64,000 bases of DNA, taken from the NCBI GenBank assembly GCA_905215625.1, contig CAJMQQ010000002.1, forward strand, positions 1-64,000, written 5' to 3'. This document shows, one piece after another, positions 1 through 8,640 of the stretch; the first letter of the stretch is position 1, and each line of letters begins with the position of its first letter. Position numbers and translations under genes: made by a program. This DNA is from an uncultured bacterium. Lineage in GTDB: Bacteria > Bacillota > Clostridia > Lachnospirales > Lachnospiraceae. Under the pieces are notes generated by a model. The model made no database searches. It worked only from the letters and a program-made list of their open reading frames with translations, and was not told the origin of the DNA.

Positions 1-2
1 TC

Positions 3-80
3 GCATTAACTGCCCGTAAATTTGTGCGTTTAGTCTTTCGACTGCTGAAAGACAATCGCCTATACCGTCCAGCAAAGTAG
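3..80 (+). CDS. IS110-type transposase, C-terminal end (partial)
   Basis: An open frame enters from the left edge and encodes the last 25 residues of a protein before a TAG stop. The readable peptide has the pattern ALTARKFVRLVFRLL followed by LYRP, which resembles the C-terminus of IS110-family (DEDD plus serine) transposases. No catalytic residue lies inside the window, so the family call rests on this short tail. A small inverted repeat (TTCATC/GATGAA, 83-102) follows the stop and could be part of the element end. It could also be another protein with a similar tail. Confidence 0.5.
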   Translation, partial: ALTARKFVRLVFRLLKDNRLYRPAK

Positions 81-215
81 ATTTCATCTGCTTGCTGATG
101 AACTGCGCCCTGCTCATTTTCAAAAAACATGATCGACAGGGCTTAGGTGGGTGTTTTTTGCCTTCGTGAGATACATACAAAAATATATGACTTTTTTATG
201 CTTTATCTCTTGACA

Positions 216-2267
216 TCACACCGCTGGACTGTTTTCATTTATTTTCTCTGCCGGAAGATGGATATATTGTTCTACTTCATTCCAGTTTACCACAAATCCG
301 GCTCCGTGGGAACAAAAAACCGAAGAGGATGGATTTTCCTTATCCGCTCCCTTGTTATAAGCGCAGTCTGCAATGACTTCTTCCAGATTATGGCATTCCC
401 TGTATCCGCCCCAAATCATAGAAATGCTTCCTCTTCCCTGAGTCTGGGCCGCCAGTTCTATCCCATAATCCATAAAAGAAGCCACCGGTCCTCTGCCGGA
501 TATGGAAACCATATCTTCTGATAACATAGGCGGATCAAACTCTCCAGAACGCTTCTGGATATCTGCCATAATCTTTCCTGCATACTCATCTGGAGCGCTG
601 ATTTCAAACTGGTACCAGGGTTCTAACAACACGTTCTCTGCCTTCTCAAGTCCCTGACGGATTGCCCTATATACAGCCTCCCTGAAATCTCCACCTTCTG
701 TATGCTTTAAGTGGGCTTTTCCTGCAGTCAGAACGATCCGTATATCCGTAAGCGGCGAGCCTGTTAAAATTCCTTTGTGCACCCGCTCAAACACATGAGT
801 CCGCACCAGACTCTGATACTGGACAGCCAATGTGTCCACATGGCATTCACTAGAAAATGAAATTCCGCTGTCCCGTTTTGCCGGCTCTAACCGGAGATGG
901 ACTTCTGCATAATGGCGAAGCGGCTCATAGTGGCCAAATCCCATCACAGCCCTGGCAATGGTTTCCCGGTACAGTACCTTTGGCGGCGCAAACACAGCTT
1001 CGATTCCAAACCTGTCTTTTAACACCTGGGCAAGCACTTCCAGCTGGATTTTTCCCATCACGCTGACTACCAGACTTTTGTCTTCCCTGCTTTCTGCCAG
1101 AAGCTGGGGTTCTTCCTCTTCCAGCATTTTTAAGGTGCGAAACAACGTATGGCTGTCCGTTGTCCCAGAAGTCACCTGAGCCTGGAGAGCCGGCCGCATC
1201 TGCATATGGTTTTTTCTTTTTCCATACCAGTAAACCATATGGGAAATCTCCTGCTCTTGTCCTGAAAAATCTCCGGAAGACACCAGTACATCCTGACAGA
1301 CCGGTACAGAAAGACCGGTTACCGCGCAGAGACTTCCGGCAGACGCGCTGGCTGCAGTCTGGCTTTGTTGTCCGGAGTACAGACGAATCTCGTGAATCTT
1401 CTCTGTTTCTGCAGTCTGGTTTTCGCTTTCCAGTTTCCCTACTATCCGGACTTCGTCCCTGTTTTTTAAAACTCCGGACAGGACTTTTAAAAACGTAATT
1501 CTCTGGCCTTTCTCATCATGGCGCACTTTATAGACCAGGCCGGAAAAAGGCTTGTCTTCCTCATATCTGCTTTCTGTCAGTTCATGGAATGCCTGGAAAA
1601 ACTGGTCAATCCCCTGATTATTTAATGCAGATCCTTTCATGCACAGCACGCCGCGTCTTTCTCGGATAGTGGTTCTTAAAGCCCCAAACAGCCGGTCTTT
1701 TTCAATGGGACTGCCTTCTAGATAGGCTTCCATAATTCCTTCATCCCATTCGGCGGCAAATTCTGTCAAACTTTCTAAATCCGTTTCCCCACAAGGCCAG
1801 TTCTCAACCAGCACTGCATCTTTTGTCAGCCGGTCCCGGATTTCCTTCATCGTCAAATCCACATCTGCGTGTTCTAAGTCTGTTTTATTTAAAAACAGGA
1901 ATACCGGAACCTGGAACCGTTCCAGCATCCGAAACAGTGTAACCGTATGAGCCGCTACGCCGGATGACGCATCAATCAGCAAAATGGCATAATCCAGCAC
2001 TGTTGCCGCCCGCTCGGTTTCCGCGGAAAAATCCACATGGCCAGGCGTATCTAACAGGTAATACTCGTCTCCCTGATATTCAAACCAGCTCTGGTCTGCA
2101 TAGATGGTAATTCCTCTGGCTTTCTCCACTTCATCTCCATCCAGCAGGGTATTTTTCTGATCCACTCTTCCGGCCTTGCGGATTGCTCCTGCGTGGTACA
2201 AGAGCTGTTCCGAAAAGGTAGTTTTTCCTCCATCTACATGAGCCAACACGCCAAAGGTTTTTCTCAT
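216..2267 (-). CDS. TetM/EF-G-like translational GTPase, divergent
   Basis: A 683-residue GTPase of the EF-G/TetM superfamily, expected to act on the ribosome in the cytoplasm. Visible motifs are the P-loop AHVDGGKTT (residues 9-17), RGIT (51-54), DTPGH (73-77) and NKTD (127-130), followed by EF-G domains II-V. Canonical TetM/TetO proteins are about 640 residues and carry a short domain-IV loop with a Pro-Val-Ser-Thr-Pro signature that helps evict tetracycline. Here the corresponding segment reads KAHLKHTEGGDFREA (517-531), more like a family of chromosomal EF-G-like proteins. I therefore infer a translation-associated GTPase and would not call tetracycline resistance. An AAGGAGGAAG ribosome-binding site precedes the ATG, and a good promoter lies at 2303-2331. 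It is transcribed divergently from the FeoB-like gene. Confidence 0.8.
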   Translation of the reverse strand: MRKTFGVLAHVDGGKTTFSEQLLYHAGAIRKAGRVDQKNTLLDGDEVEKARGITIYADQSWFEYQGDEYYLLDTPGHVDFSAETERAATVLDYAILLIDASSGVAAHTVTLFRMLERFQVPVFLFLNKTDLEHADVDLTMKEIRDRLTKDAVLVENWPCGETDLESLTEFAAEWDEGIMEAYLEGSPIEKDRLFGALRTTIRERRGVLCMKGSALNNQGIDQFFQAFHELTESRYEEDKPFSGLVYKVRHDEKGQRITFLKVLSGVLKNRDEVRIVGKLESENQTAETEKIHEIRLYSGQQSQTAASASAGSLCAVTGLSVPVCQDVLVSSGDFSGQEQEISHMVYWYGKRKNHMQMRPALQAQVTSGTTDSHTLFRTLKMLEEEEPQLLAESREDKSLVVSVMGKIQLEVLAQVLKDRFGIEAVFAPPKVLYRETIARAVMGFGHYEPLRHYAEVHLRLEPAKRDSGISFSSECHVDTLAVQYQSLVRTHVFERVHKGILTGSPLTDIRIVLTAGKAHLKHTEGGDFREAVYRAIRQGLEKAENVLLEPWYQFEISAPDEYAGKIMADIQKRSGEFDPPMLSEDMVSISGRGPVASFMDYGIELAAQTQGRGSISMIWGGYRECHNLEEVIADCAYNKGADKENPSSSVFCSHGAGFVVNWNEVEQYIHLPAEKINENSPAV

Positions 2268-2302
2268 GGTGCCGCTTCCTCCTTTACAATCATCAATATA
2301 GC

Positions 2303-2331
2303 ATCATAACACACTTTATCCGCTCCGGCAA
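2303..2331 (-). promoter_or_regulatory. sigma-A promoter of the TetM/EF-G-like gene
   Basis: Reading the minus strand, TTGCCG is followed by 17 bases and then TATGAT, 36 bases upstream of the start codon. Both hexamers are close to consensus. Confidence 0.65.
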
Positions 2332-2402
2332 TCGTCCTTCTTTGCACCTTCCCCCGTCCCATTTCATATGCAACAATAAGGCTCTTTTTATGGAGGTTGT
2401 TT

Positions 2403-4280
2403 ATGGAAGACGGCCGCATTGTTGCCGCTTTAGCCGGCAATCCCAATGTAGGAAAAAGCAGTATTTTTAATGCTCTTACAAAAATGCATCAGCACACCGG
2501 AAACTGGACTGGAAAAACCGTAGCCCTAGCCCAGGGCACTTACCAGTCCGGCGGAAAGGAATTTTTGCTGGTTGATCTTCCTGGTACTTATTCCCTCAAT
2601 GCCCGCTCGGAAGAAGAAAAAATTGCCAGGGATTATATCTGTTCCGGCCAGGCTGATATTCTTATTGTGGTCTGCGACGCTACCTGCCTGGAACGGGGGC
2701 TTCATCTGCTGTCCCAGATTACCCGCCTGGAAGATGTAAAAGACCATGGAACGCCCATCATTCTCTGTGTCAATTTGTGCGACGAAGCCCGGCGGAAAGG
2801 AATCGCTATTGACTTTTCCCTGCTGGAAGACGTGCTGCAGATTCCAGTCATCCCATGCTGTGCCAGAGACAAAAAAAGCATAGAACAAATCCGCCAGGCT
2901 GTATCGGATTCCTATGAACAGCTTTTTTCCTATGACTGCCTGGATTTTTCGCCAAAAGCCCTGGCAAACCAGACTGTCTCCGGATGCGCCCTTGCCTGCA
3001 GAAGATCCGACGATCGGATTGACCGGATTGTAACCGGAAAAGTAACCGGAAAACTGATTATGATCGGCCTGCTTCTGTTCATTTTCTGGCTGACTATGAG
3101 CGGCGCAAACTATCCGTCCCGCATTTTATGGAATTCGTTATTTCAGTTAGAGGGGAAACTTGCAGATGGAATGGCGTTTCTTCACGCCCCTGAATGGCTG
3201 ACTGGATGTGTCGTTTATGGAATTTACCGGGTTCTGGCCTGGGTCATTTCTGTTATGCTGCCCCCTATGGCCATTTTCTTTCCTCTTTTTACCCTGCTGG
3301 AAGATCTGGGGTATCTGCCCCGGGCAGCCTACAATATGGATCGGGCCTTTGAAAAATGTAAATCCTGCGGAAAACAATGTCTGACTATGGCAATGGGATT
3401 TGGATGCAACGCAGCCGCCGTCGTAGGATGCCGGATTATCGACTCTCCCAGAGAGCGGCTGATTGCTGTCTTGACCAACTCCATGATTCCCTGTAACGGA
3501 CGTTTTCCTACTCTTTTTACGCTGATCACACTCTTTTTTACCGCAGGACTTGGCGGTACGATATTCGGATCGTTTCGCGCCGCCCTCTGTCTGACCGGCG
3601 TAATCCTGTTAGGAATTCTGGCGTCCCTTGCCGCTTCCTGGCTGCTGTCCCATACCCTGTTAAGAGGAATCCCTTCTTTTTTTACCTTAGAGCTTCCTCC
3701 CTACCGGAGACCTCAGATAGGAAAGGTCCTTGTCCGTTCTATCTTTGACCGAACCCTGTTTGTTCTGGGAAGAGCCGTTGCCATCGCCGCTCCTGCAGGA
3801 CTTCTGATCTGGATTCTGGCCAATGTTTCCTATGTAGGAGCAGAGAATGGGTTCTTTGCACTGGCGTCCCAGACAGCGTCTTCTAATCCCACTCTTCTTT
3901 CTATCCTTACCGGATTTTTTGATCCCTTCGGACGTCTGATGGGACTGGACGGTGTGATTTTAGTGGGGTTTATCCTGGGGTTTCCAGCCAATGAAATCGT
4001 GCTTCCTATTATCCTCATGGCCTATCTGCAGTCAGGTGTTCTGATCGAAATGGAAAACTCCCATGTATTAAGCCAGCTTCTTCTAACCCATGGATGGACC
4101 TGGCAGACCGCTGTATCCATGCTGATTTTTTCCCTGTTTCACTGGCCTTGCTCCACCACTGTCCTGACAATAAAGAAAGAAACCGGTTCGTGGAAATGGA
4201 CGGCGCTTTCCATCCTGCTTCCCACTATCTTAGGCGTCCTTTTGTGTATGACGGTTACGGCGGTGTTCCGGATATTTTAA
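2403..4280 (+). CDS. feoB: FeoB-like ferrous iron transporter
   Basis: A 625-residue GTP-gated membrane transporter of the FeoB family, expected to import Fe(II). The N-terminal G domain shows GNPNVGKS (12-19), the NWTGKT switch, DLPGTYSL and the NLCD base-recognition motif. From about residue 210 on there are many membrane spans with the Gate/FeoB core, including the GFGCNAAAVVGCR signature and a CNGRFPTLF segment. It is shorter than E. coli FeoB (773 residues) and no feoA is adjacent. The ATG at 2403 follows GGAGG at 2392-2396 with 6-base spacing; a TTG two codons upstream overlaps that site and is rejected. The 3' end overlaps the convergent ABC permease gene by 51 bases. Substrate is inferred from family only; the core motif is a variant (CNGR), so another divalent metal is possible. 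Confidence 0.82.
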   Translation: MEDGRIVAALAGNPNVGKSSIFNALTKMHQHTGNWTGKTVALAQGTYQSGGKEFLLVDLPGTYSLNARSEEEKIARDYICSGQADILIVVCDATCLERGLHLLSQITRLEDVKDHGTPIILCVNLCDEARRKGIAIDFSLLEDVLQIPVIPCCARDKKSIEQIRQAVSDSYEQLFSYDCLDFSPKALANQTVSGCALACRRSDDRIDRIVTGKVTGKLIMIGLLLFIFWLTMSGANYPSRILWNSLFQLEGKLADGMAFLHAPEWLTGCVVYGIYRVLAWVISVMLPPMAIFFPLFTLLEDLGYLPRAAYNMDRAFEKCKSCGKQCLTMAMGFGCNAAAVVGCRIIDSPRERLIAVLTNSMIPCNGRFPTLFTLITLFFTAGLGGTIFGSFRAALCLTGVILLGILASLAASWLLSHTLLRGIPSFFTLELPPYRRPQIGKVLVRSIFDRTLFVLGRAVAIAAPAGLLIWILANVSYVGAENGFFALASQTASSNPTLLSILTGFFDPFGRLMGLDGVILVGFILGFPANEIVLPIILMAYLQSGVLIEMENSHVLSQLLLTHGWTWQTAVSMLIFSLFHWPCSTTVLTIKKETGSWKWTALSILLPTILGVLLCMTVTAVFRIF

Positions 4281-5189
4281 ATGCCACTTTGGCGTTCCTT
4301 TTCTAATTGCAGGGTCAATCAGCTTTTCCGCTGCCCCGATAAACAAAAGCGCCGTCACCAACTGAACCGCTATGCTGACAAAGACCCAATGTCCAGTTAC
4401 CCAACTGCTTTCGTGGTAACCAAACCACTGGGACGCTGTACTGACAACGCTGTTCATTCCTGTCTGGTTCCGGATAATTGAGTAAAAGGTTGCGGCTGGG
4501 TTTAACAGCATCAGGTATAAAAATCCTCCAGAGCTGGCCTGGTTTGCCACGCTTCCGATCTGGTTCATATAGCTGTTCCAGCGCATGGTAGAAATACTAA
4601 GCGCAAATTCATTAACCGCGTAAGTACCTCCTACCAGAAAAAACGTCCCGCCATAAGACGCGGCGGCTGACAAAATCGTCCGTTTACACAGAGCGGAACA
4701 AAACAGACCAATCCCTGCCACCAAAAGGGCCGTCACAACAAAGTGGGAAAACAGCAGAAACAGATCCTTCCAGTTAATCCCCCCATAGACAAATACCAGG
4801 GCAATTACCGGAAAACTGGCAAGCAGAATCAGGAACATATTGCTTAAAGACGCCATCATCTTTCCCCTGATAATCTGCTTTGGAGTGGTCTGGGTAGACA
4901 ATAACAGATCCAAGGTCTGCCGTTCCCGTTCGCCGCTGATACTGCCCGCCGCAATGGCGGGCATAATAAAGAGAAGCATGGCAAACTCCACTGCTGTCAC
5001 AAATACATACATCTCTAAAAATCCAGAATACTGAATTTCTGCAGTTGTCCACACCCGGTATAGGATGGAATACATATTGAGTAGGGCAGCGGCGGCCAGA
5101 ATGCCGTTAAATACCATCAGGCTGATAGGCAGGCGCGTGCTTCTGGAACTGGCTTTTAATTCTTTTTTATAAATCGGATTAACCTTCAT
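4230..5189 (-). CDS. ABC-2 type transporter permease
   Basis: A 319-residue integral membrane protein with six likely helices, starting with an amphipathic MKVNPIYKKELK segment typical of ABC-2/GldF-like permeases. The GERERQTLDLLLST stretch after the second helix is the coupling motif of this class. It overlaps the ATPase gene upstream by 11 bases (start inside the ATPase's last codons), which indicates translational coupling. It is the last gene of the two-component/ABC operon and runs into the convergent feoB-like gene. The exported substrate cannot be read from the sequence. Confidence 0.85.
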   Translation of the reverse strand: MKVNPIYKKELKASSRSTRLPISLMVFNGILAAAALLNMYSILYRVWTTAEIQYSGFLEMYVFVTAVEFAMLLFIMPAIAAGSISGERERQTLDLLLSTQTTPKQIIRGKMMASLSNMFLILLASFPVIALVFVYGGINWKDLFLLFSHFVVTALLVAGIGLFCSALCKRTILSAAASYGGTFFLVGGTYAVNEFALSISTMRWNSYMNQIGSVANQASSGGFLYLMLLNPAATFYSIIRNQTGMNSVVSTASQWFGYHESSWVTGHWVFVSIAVQLVTALLFIGAAEKLIDPAIRKGTPKWHLKYPEHRRNRHTQKDA

Positions 5190-6126
5190 GGATCAGCACC
5201 ACCTTCTCGTCTTTCTCTGTAATCTGCATAAACAGCGTTTCCAGATCTCCCCGTACCCTGGAAAATCCGCATACTGGAATCTCTGCATCTACTAATTGCT
5301 GCAAAAGCTGGGCCTCGTCTTCCCGATCTCCGATAAAGCCCACCATAATTTCGTCACCTTTTACGGAAATGGTCTGTACGCTTGGATGGCTCCGTAAAAT
5401 TGCCATTGTCCGTTCCACGCCTCCGTTTACGGTAATGATTAACGGTCTGGAGCTGTCCACCCGCTCCAATATGTCCTGCATACTGCCGCCAAGAACCATG
5501 TGTCCCTGATCAATAATTCCCAAATCCGTACACACTTCTGACAGTTCCGAAAGCAGATGAGAACTGATTAATACCGTCTTTTTCTGTTCGTGAAGTTCTC
5601 TGATAATCTCTTTAAACTCAAACCGGCTTCTGGGATCCATTCCGGATGTAGGCTCGTCCAGAATCAGTAACTGGGGGTCGTGAATCAAGGCTCTTGCCAG
5701 GCACAGCCGCTGTTTCATGCCTCTGGAAAGTCCATCTACATAAAAATCTGTCCGATCTTCCAGCCCCACCTGTTCCAACAGCGTCATAATTCTGGTACGT
5801 GCCTTTAACCCGTCTAATCCATAACAGGAAGCGAAAAATTCCATGTACTCGGAAACTTTTAAATTATCATATACTCCAAAATAGTCCGGCACATACCCTA
5901 TCATGCCTTTTACCTTGTCCGGTTCCCTGCGGATATCATATCCATCCACTTCTACTGTGCCGGAATCTGCCATTAAAAGGCCGCATATAATCTTAATAGT
6001 CGTCGTTTTTCCCGCTCCGTTGGGGCCTACAAATCCAAACAAGGCTCCCTGGGGAATCTCCAGATTCAGTCCGGACAATGCATGATATTTGCCAAATGTC
6101 TTTTCCAGATTTCTGATTTTCAGCAT
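5179..6126 (-). CDS. ABC transporter ATP-binding protein
   Basis: A 315-residue ABC ATPase, partner of the permease just downstream. It has Walker A GPNGAGKTT (about residues 34-42), the signature LSRGMKQRL, Walker B LLILDEPTSGMDP and the switch histidine in SSHLLSEL. The C-terminal 80 residues form the accessory domain common in CcmA/GldA-type exporters. The ATG overlaps the stop of the preceding gene (TAATG) and has a GGGAGGG ribosome-binding site. The arrangement with a secreted membrane protein of GldG-like layout recalls gliding/ABC-auxiliary modules, but a direct role is unknown. Confidence 0.92.
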   Translation of the reverse strand: MLKIRNLEKTFGKYHALSGLNLEIPQGALFGFVGPNGAGKTTTIKIICGLLMADSGTVEVDGYDIRREPDKVKGMIGYVPDYFGVYDNLKVSEYMEFFASCYGLDGLKARTRIMTLLEQVGLEDRTDFYVDGLSRGMKQRLCLARALIHDPQLLILDEPTSGMDPRSRFEFKEIIRELHEQKKTVLISSHLLSELSEVCTDLGIIDQGHMVLGGSMQDILERVDSSRPLIITVNGGVERTMAILRSHPSVQTISVKGDEIMVGFIGDREDEAQLLQQLVDAEIPVCGFSRVRGDLETLFMQITEKDEKVVLIHEG

Positions 6127-8633
6127 TACCGTTCCCTCCCTATCACATAAGGAATTGGAAGAACTACATTTCCGTACTCCATCGCGCTGTCACACACATA
6201 CCGGACTGTAATGGTATTGCCTGGAGATAAAAATGGTTCCAACTGCCAGTCTTCAAACTCCAATTTGCTCCTGACTATCAGTTCGTATTCCCCGCTTTCA
6301 TAGTTGTAAAAGTAAATGGTTCCTTCAAATGGCTGAATCTGTCCCAGTGAAGTCGTTTCCTTGAAAATCGCAGACATATTTTCAAACCGAAGCTTTTTAA
6401 TATCCAAATCGCCGCCTAAACTGTATTCTAACGTAACCGGATTGGTTCCGATAATCGTATTGCCGGAAGTCCGGTAGCTTCCATTGACTACCTTAGGAGC
6501 GGTTCTCATAGCAGAACGGTATACCAGGTCGTCTTGTCTCATATCCGCTTCTGCTGCCGCAGTCAGCATCGTAAGTCCAGATACATCATATCCATCTCCC
6601 ATTAAGAAGGAATCAGAAGGTTCCGTTCCCCGGAACGCCACAATTCTCGCTCCAGGCTGATAACCGGTCAGATATTCATCCAGGTAAAATTCCAGAAGGC
6701 TGGTCTTTGCCATTGTCCGCATATATTCCATATCAGAAATGTCTGCCCTCTTGTATTTCCAGCCGCCGGTAATCTGCTCTGCCGTTACTCTGGAAGCTCC
6801 GGAATCTACCGGATAATTTAATACGATGAGGCCGTCTAACGTTTTGGTCTCTCCCGGCTCCATATCTCCCACCAGGGCCAGCGCCCCGTACAGAAGAACA
6901 GCCGTATTTTCAATCCTGCAGTCCATGTGGTTGGTAATGCTTCCCGTCATTTTTCCTTCAAAATACTGGACCTGGGCCTCAATCCCCTGGCCGGAAACAT
7001 TGTCAAACCGTTTTTCCAGCTGGAAATAATTTGAAGCAAAAGCTGGTACATCCTGTACGTCCAGCCTGGTTCCATCTTCTAAATAGCGAATCAAAATATT
7101 GGGTGTCTCCTGACCTGTAAATTTTGGAATCTGCTCCTCTTCATAATAAGCGCTCCGGGTAATGGGGCGTACCGTATAGGACGGATCGAACTGAACCGAA
7201 TACGGACGGTTATCCGGCGCCTGCATATTCACATAGGTGGATTCTGTCACCACTTCATCGGACACATCCTGGATGGACGCATAATTAAAAAACGTACTGG
7301 TAAAACGGGTTTCCCCGCTCATAACGTAAACAATTCCCGTACACAGAAGAGACAGCAGCACTACGCTGGTACGGTAATATCTGCGCATATTTCTCTGTTT
7401 TAAGAAGAAATAAAGTCCAGGGCCCACTAACAGGATGTAGCTGAGGATGACCACTGCATAAAAGCCAATATGGGGCAGTTTCTCTACGCTTCCGGCATTG
7501 ATAATGCTCTGAACCGCCCAATAGGTATTGGACGTTCCGCTGTACAGATAATCGGAAAGCTTAGTAATCCGGGTTTCTCCTAAAATTCTGGTCAAAAGCT
7601 GATCCACATAGGACGGATTTTCCTGGCAAAATTCGTCCAGGTCTGCAAAGTCAAAGGCAGATGCCACGATAATTCCGCTTTCCCTTGCAACTGCTGTCAA
7701 AAGCGGGATCTCTCCGCTCTCCATTAAAACGTTGCCTTCTGAAAGATTGATGTCGTTGCATTCCAGCAGAATCTTGGAGTTTCCTGTTTTGGAAAACAGG
7801 TAGCCTTCTCCCATATCAACCGCCACAGTTCCAAGGGAAACTGGCTCTTCTTCCAGATCATTTTCCAGAAAATCATATAAATTGTCGCATCCTCTTGCTC
7901 CGCTTCCTAAAATCAGAACGCCGCCCCTGTTTACCCACTCTCTGATGGCCGCCAACTGTTCTTCTGACAGTCTCCGGGTATCATAATTGGTAATCAGAAG
8001 TACATCCAGCTGATCCAGACCGGCTGCCTGGCTGGGAATACTTCCCGTTACCATCTTGCACAATCTGGTCTTTAAAGTGCTGTAGTTAACCCCCACATCA
8101 TTGAAATACTGGAGTCTGCTCTGGGTATCGCTGATTACTCCCACTAAAAGCTCCGGAATATCCTCCCTGGTATTCAGTTTTAAACGTTTCTGGGCAATCT
8201 TTTCCTCATGTTCATCCAGCAGACTGACATACAACTGATCGGCTTTCGCTCCCAATGGAATGTTTAAGTTTTTCTGGCTAGTCTCTCCCTCTTCCAGGAA
8301 AACCGGAAATTCATACTGGTAAATCTGGTAATCAGACTCCATGGAAAGCACCTGCAGCGTGCCCGAAAACCCTCCTTCCTGATGATTGGTCAGCGTTACA
8401 TAGACCGGAAGATACCGGCCTCCTTTTGCCATATTATCATACCCGTAACTGGCTTCTAACTCTACCTGGGTATTCATGTACCCATATTCCGGTTCTTTCA
8501 GCAGATTCTCTGCCGCCTGGGCTTGTCCGCCTCCTGCCAAACCGGCCAAAACAGTAAATATGACTGTAAAAACCAGAAGGCAGATCAGCGCGGTTTTACC
8601 CGCACTTTCTGCCTGTTTCTTTTTGACTCCCAT
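6126..8633 (-). CDS. large exported membrane protein of the ABC operon (unknown function)
   Basis: An 835-residue protein I do not recognise as a named family. It begins with a signal-like hydrophobic segment (residues about 14-38) ending in an AQAAE cleavage-like site. A large extracellular region with beta-rich and Rossmann-like parts follows, including GLDQLDVLLITNYDTRRL and WVNRGGVLILGSGARG, which resemble the glutamine-amidotransferase-like domain seen in GldG/DUF4350-type ABC partners. Two helices near residues 390-440 flank a basic loop (RNMRRYYR), and an extracellular C-terminal region ends the protein. I chose the ATG at 8633 because GGATGAG precedes it and overlaps the kinase stop; a TTG 15 codons upstream lacks a site. 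Position between sensor kinase and ABC genes suggests an accessory or sensing subunit. Confidence 0.7.
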   Translation of the reverse strand: MGVKKKQAESAGKTALICLLVFTVIFTVLAGLAGGGQAQAAENLLKEPEYGYMNTQVELEASYGYDNMAKGGRYLPVYVTLTNHQEGGFSGTLQVLSMESDYQIYQYEFPVFLEEGETSQKNLNIPLGAKADQLYVSLLDEHEEKIAQKRLKLNTREDIPELLVGVISDTQSRLQYFNDVGVNYSTLKTRLCKMVTGSIPSQAAGLDQLDVLLITNYDTRRLSEEQLAAIREWVNRGGVLILGSGARGCDNLYDFLENDLEEEPVSLGTVAVDMGEGYLFSKTGNSKILLECNDINLSEGNVLMESGEIPLLTAVARESGIIVASAFDFADLDEFCQENPSYVDQLLTRILGETRITKLSDYLYSGTSNTYWAVQSIINAGSVEKLPHIGFYAVVILSYILLVGPGLYFFLKQRNMRRYYRTSVVLLSLLCTGIVYVMSGETRFTSTFFNYASIQDVSDEVVTESTYVNMQAPDNRPYSVQFDPSYTVRPITRSAYYEEEQIPKFTGQETPNILIRYLEDGTRLDVQDVPAFASNYFQLEKRFDNVSGQGIEAQVQYFEGKMTGSITNHMDCRIENTAVLLYGALALVGDMEPGETKTLDGLIVLNYPVDSGASRVTAEQITGGWKYKRADISDMEYMRTMAKTSLLEFYLDEYLTGYQPGARIVAFRGTEPSDSFLMGDGYDVSGLTMLTAAAEADMRQDDLVYRSAMRTAPKVVNGSYRTSGNTIIGTNPVTLEYSLGGDLDIKKLRFENMSAIFKETTSLGQIQPFEGTIYFYNYESGEYELIVRSKLEFEDWQLEPFLSPGNTITVRYVCDSAMEYGNVVLPIPYVIGRER

Positions 8634-8640
8634 ATCTTTC

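Noticed and set aside
857..1498. Plus-strand open frames opposite the TetM-like gene
   Set aside because: They lie antisense to a gene with full motif support and show no domain, start site or composition of real genes. The same applies to similar frames opposite clpB, glgB and the GT2 operon.
216..2267. Tetracycline resistance determinant (tetM-type)
   Set aside because: The GTPase is TetM-like in size and motifs, but the domain-IV loop needed for tetracycline eviction is of another type. Kept as a GTPase without resistance claim.
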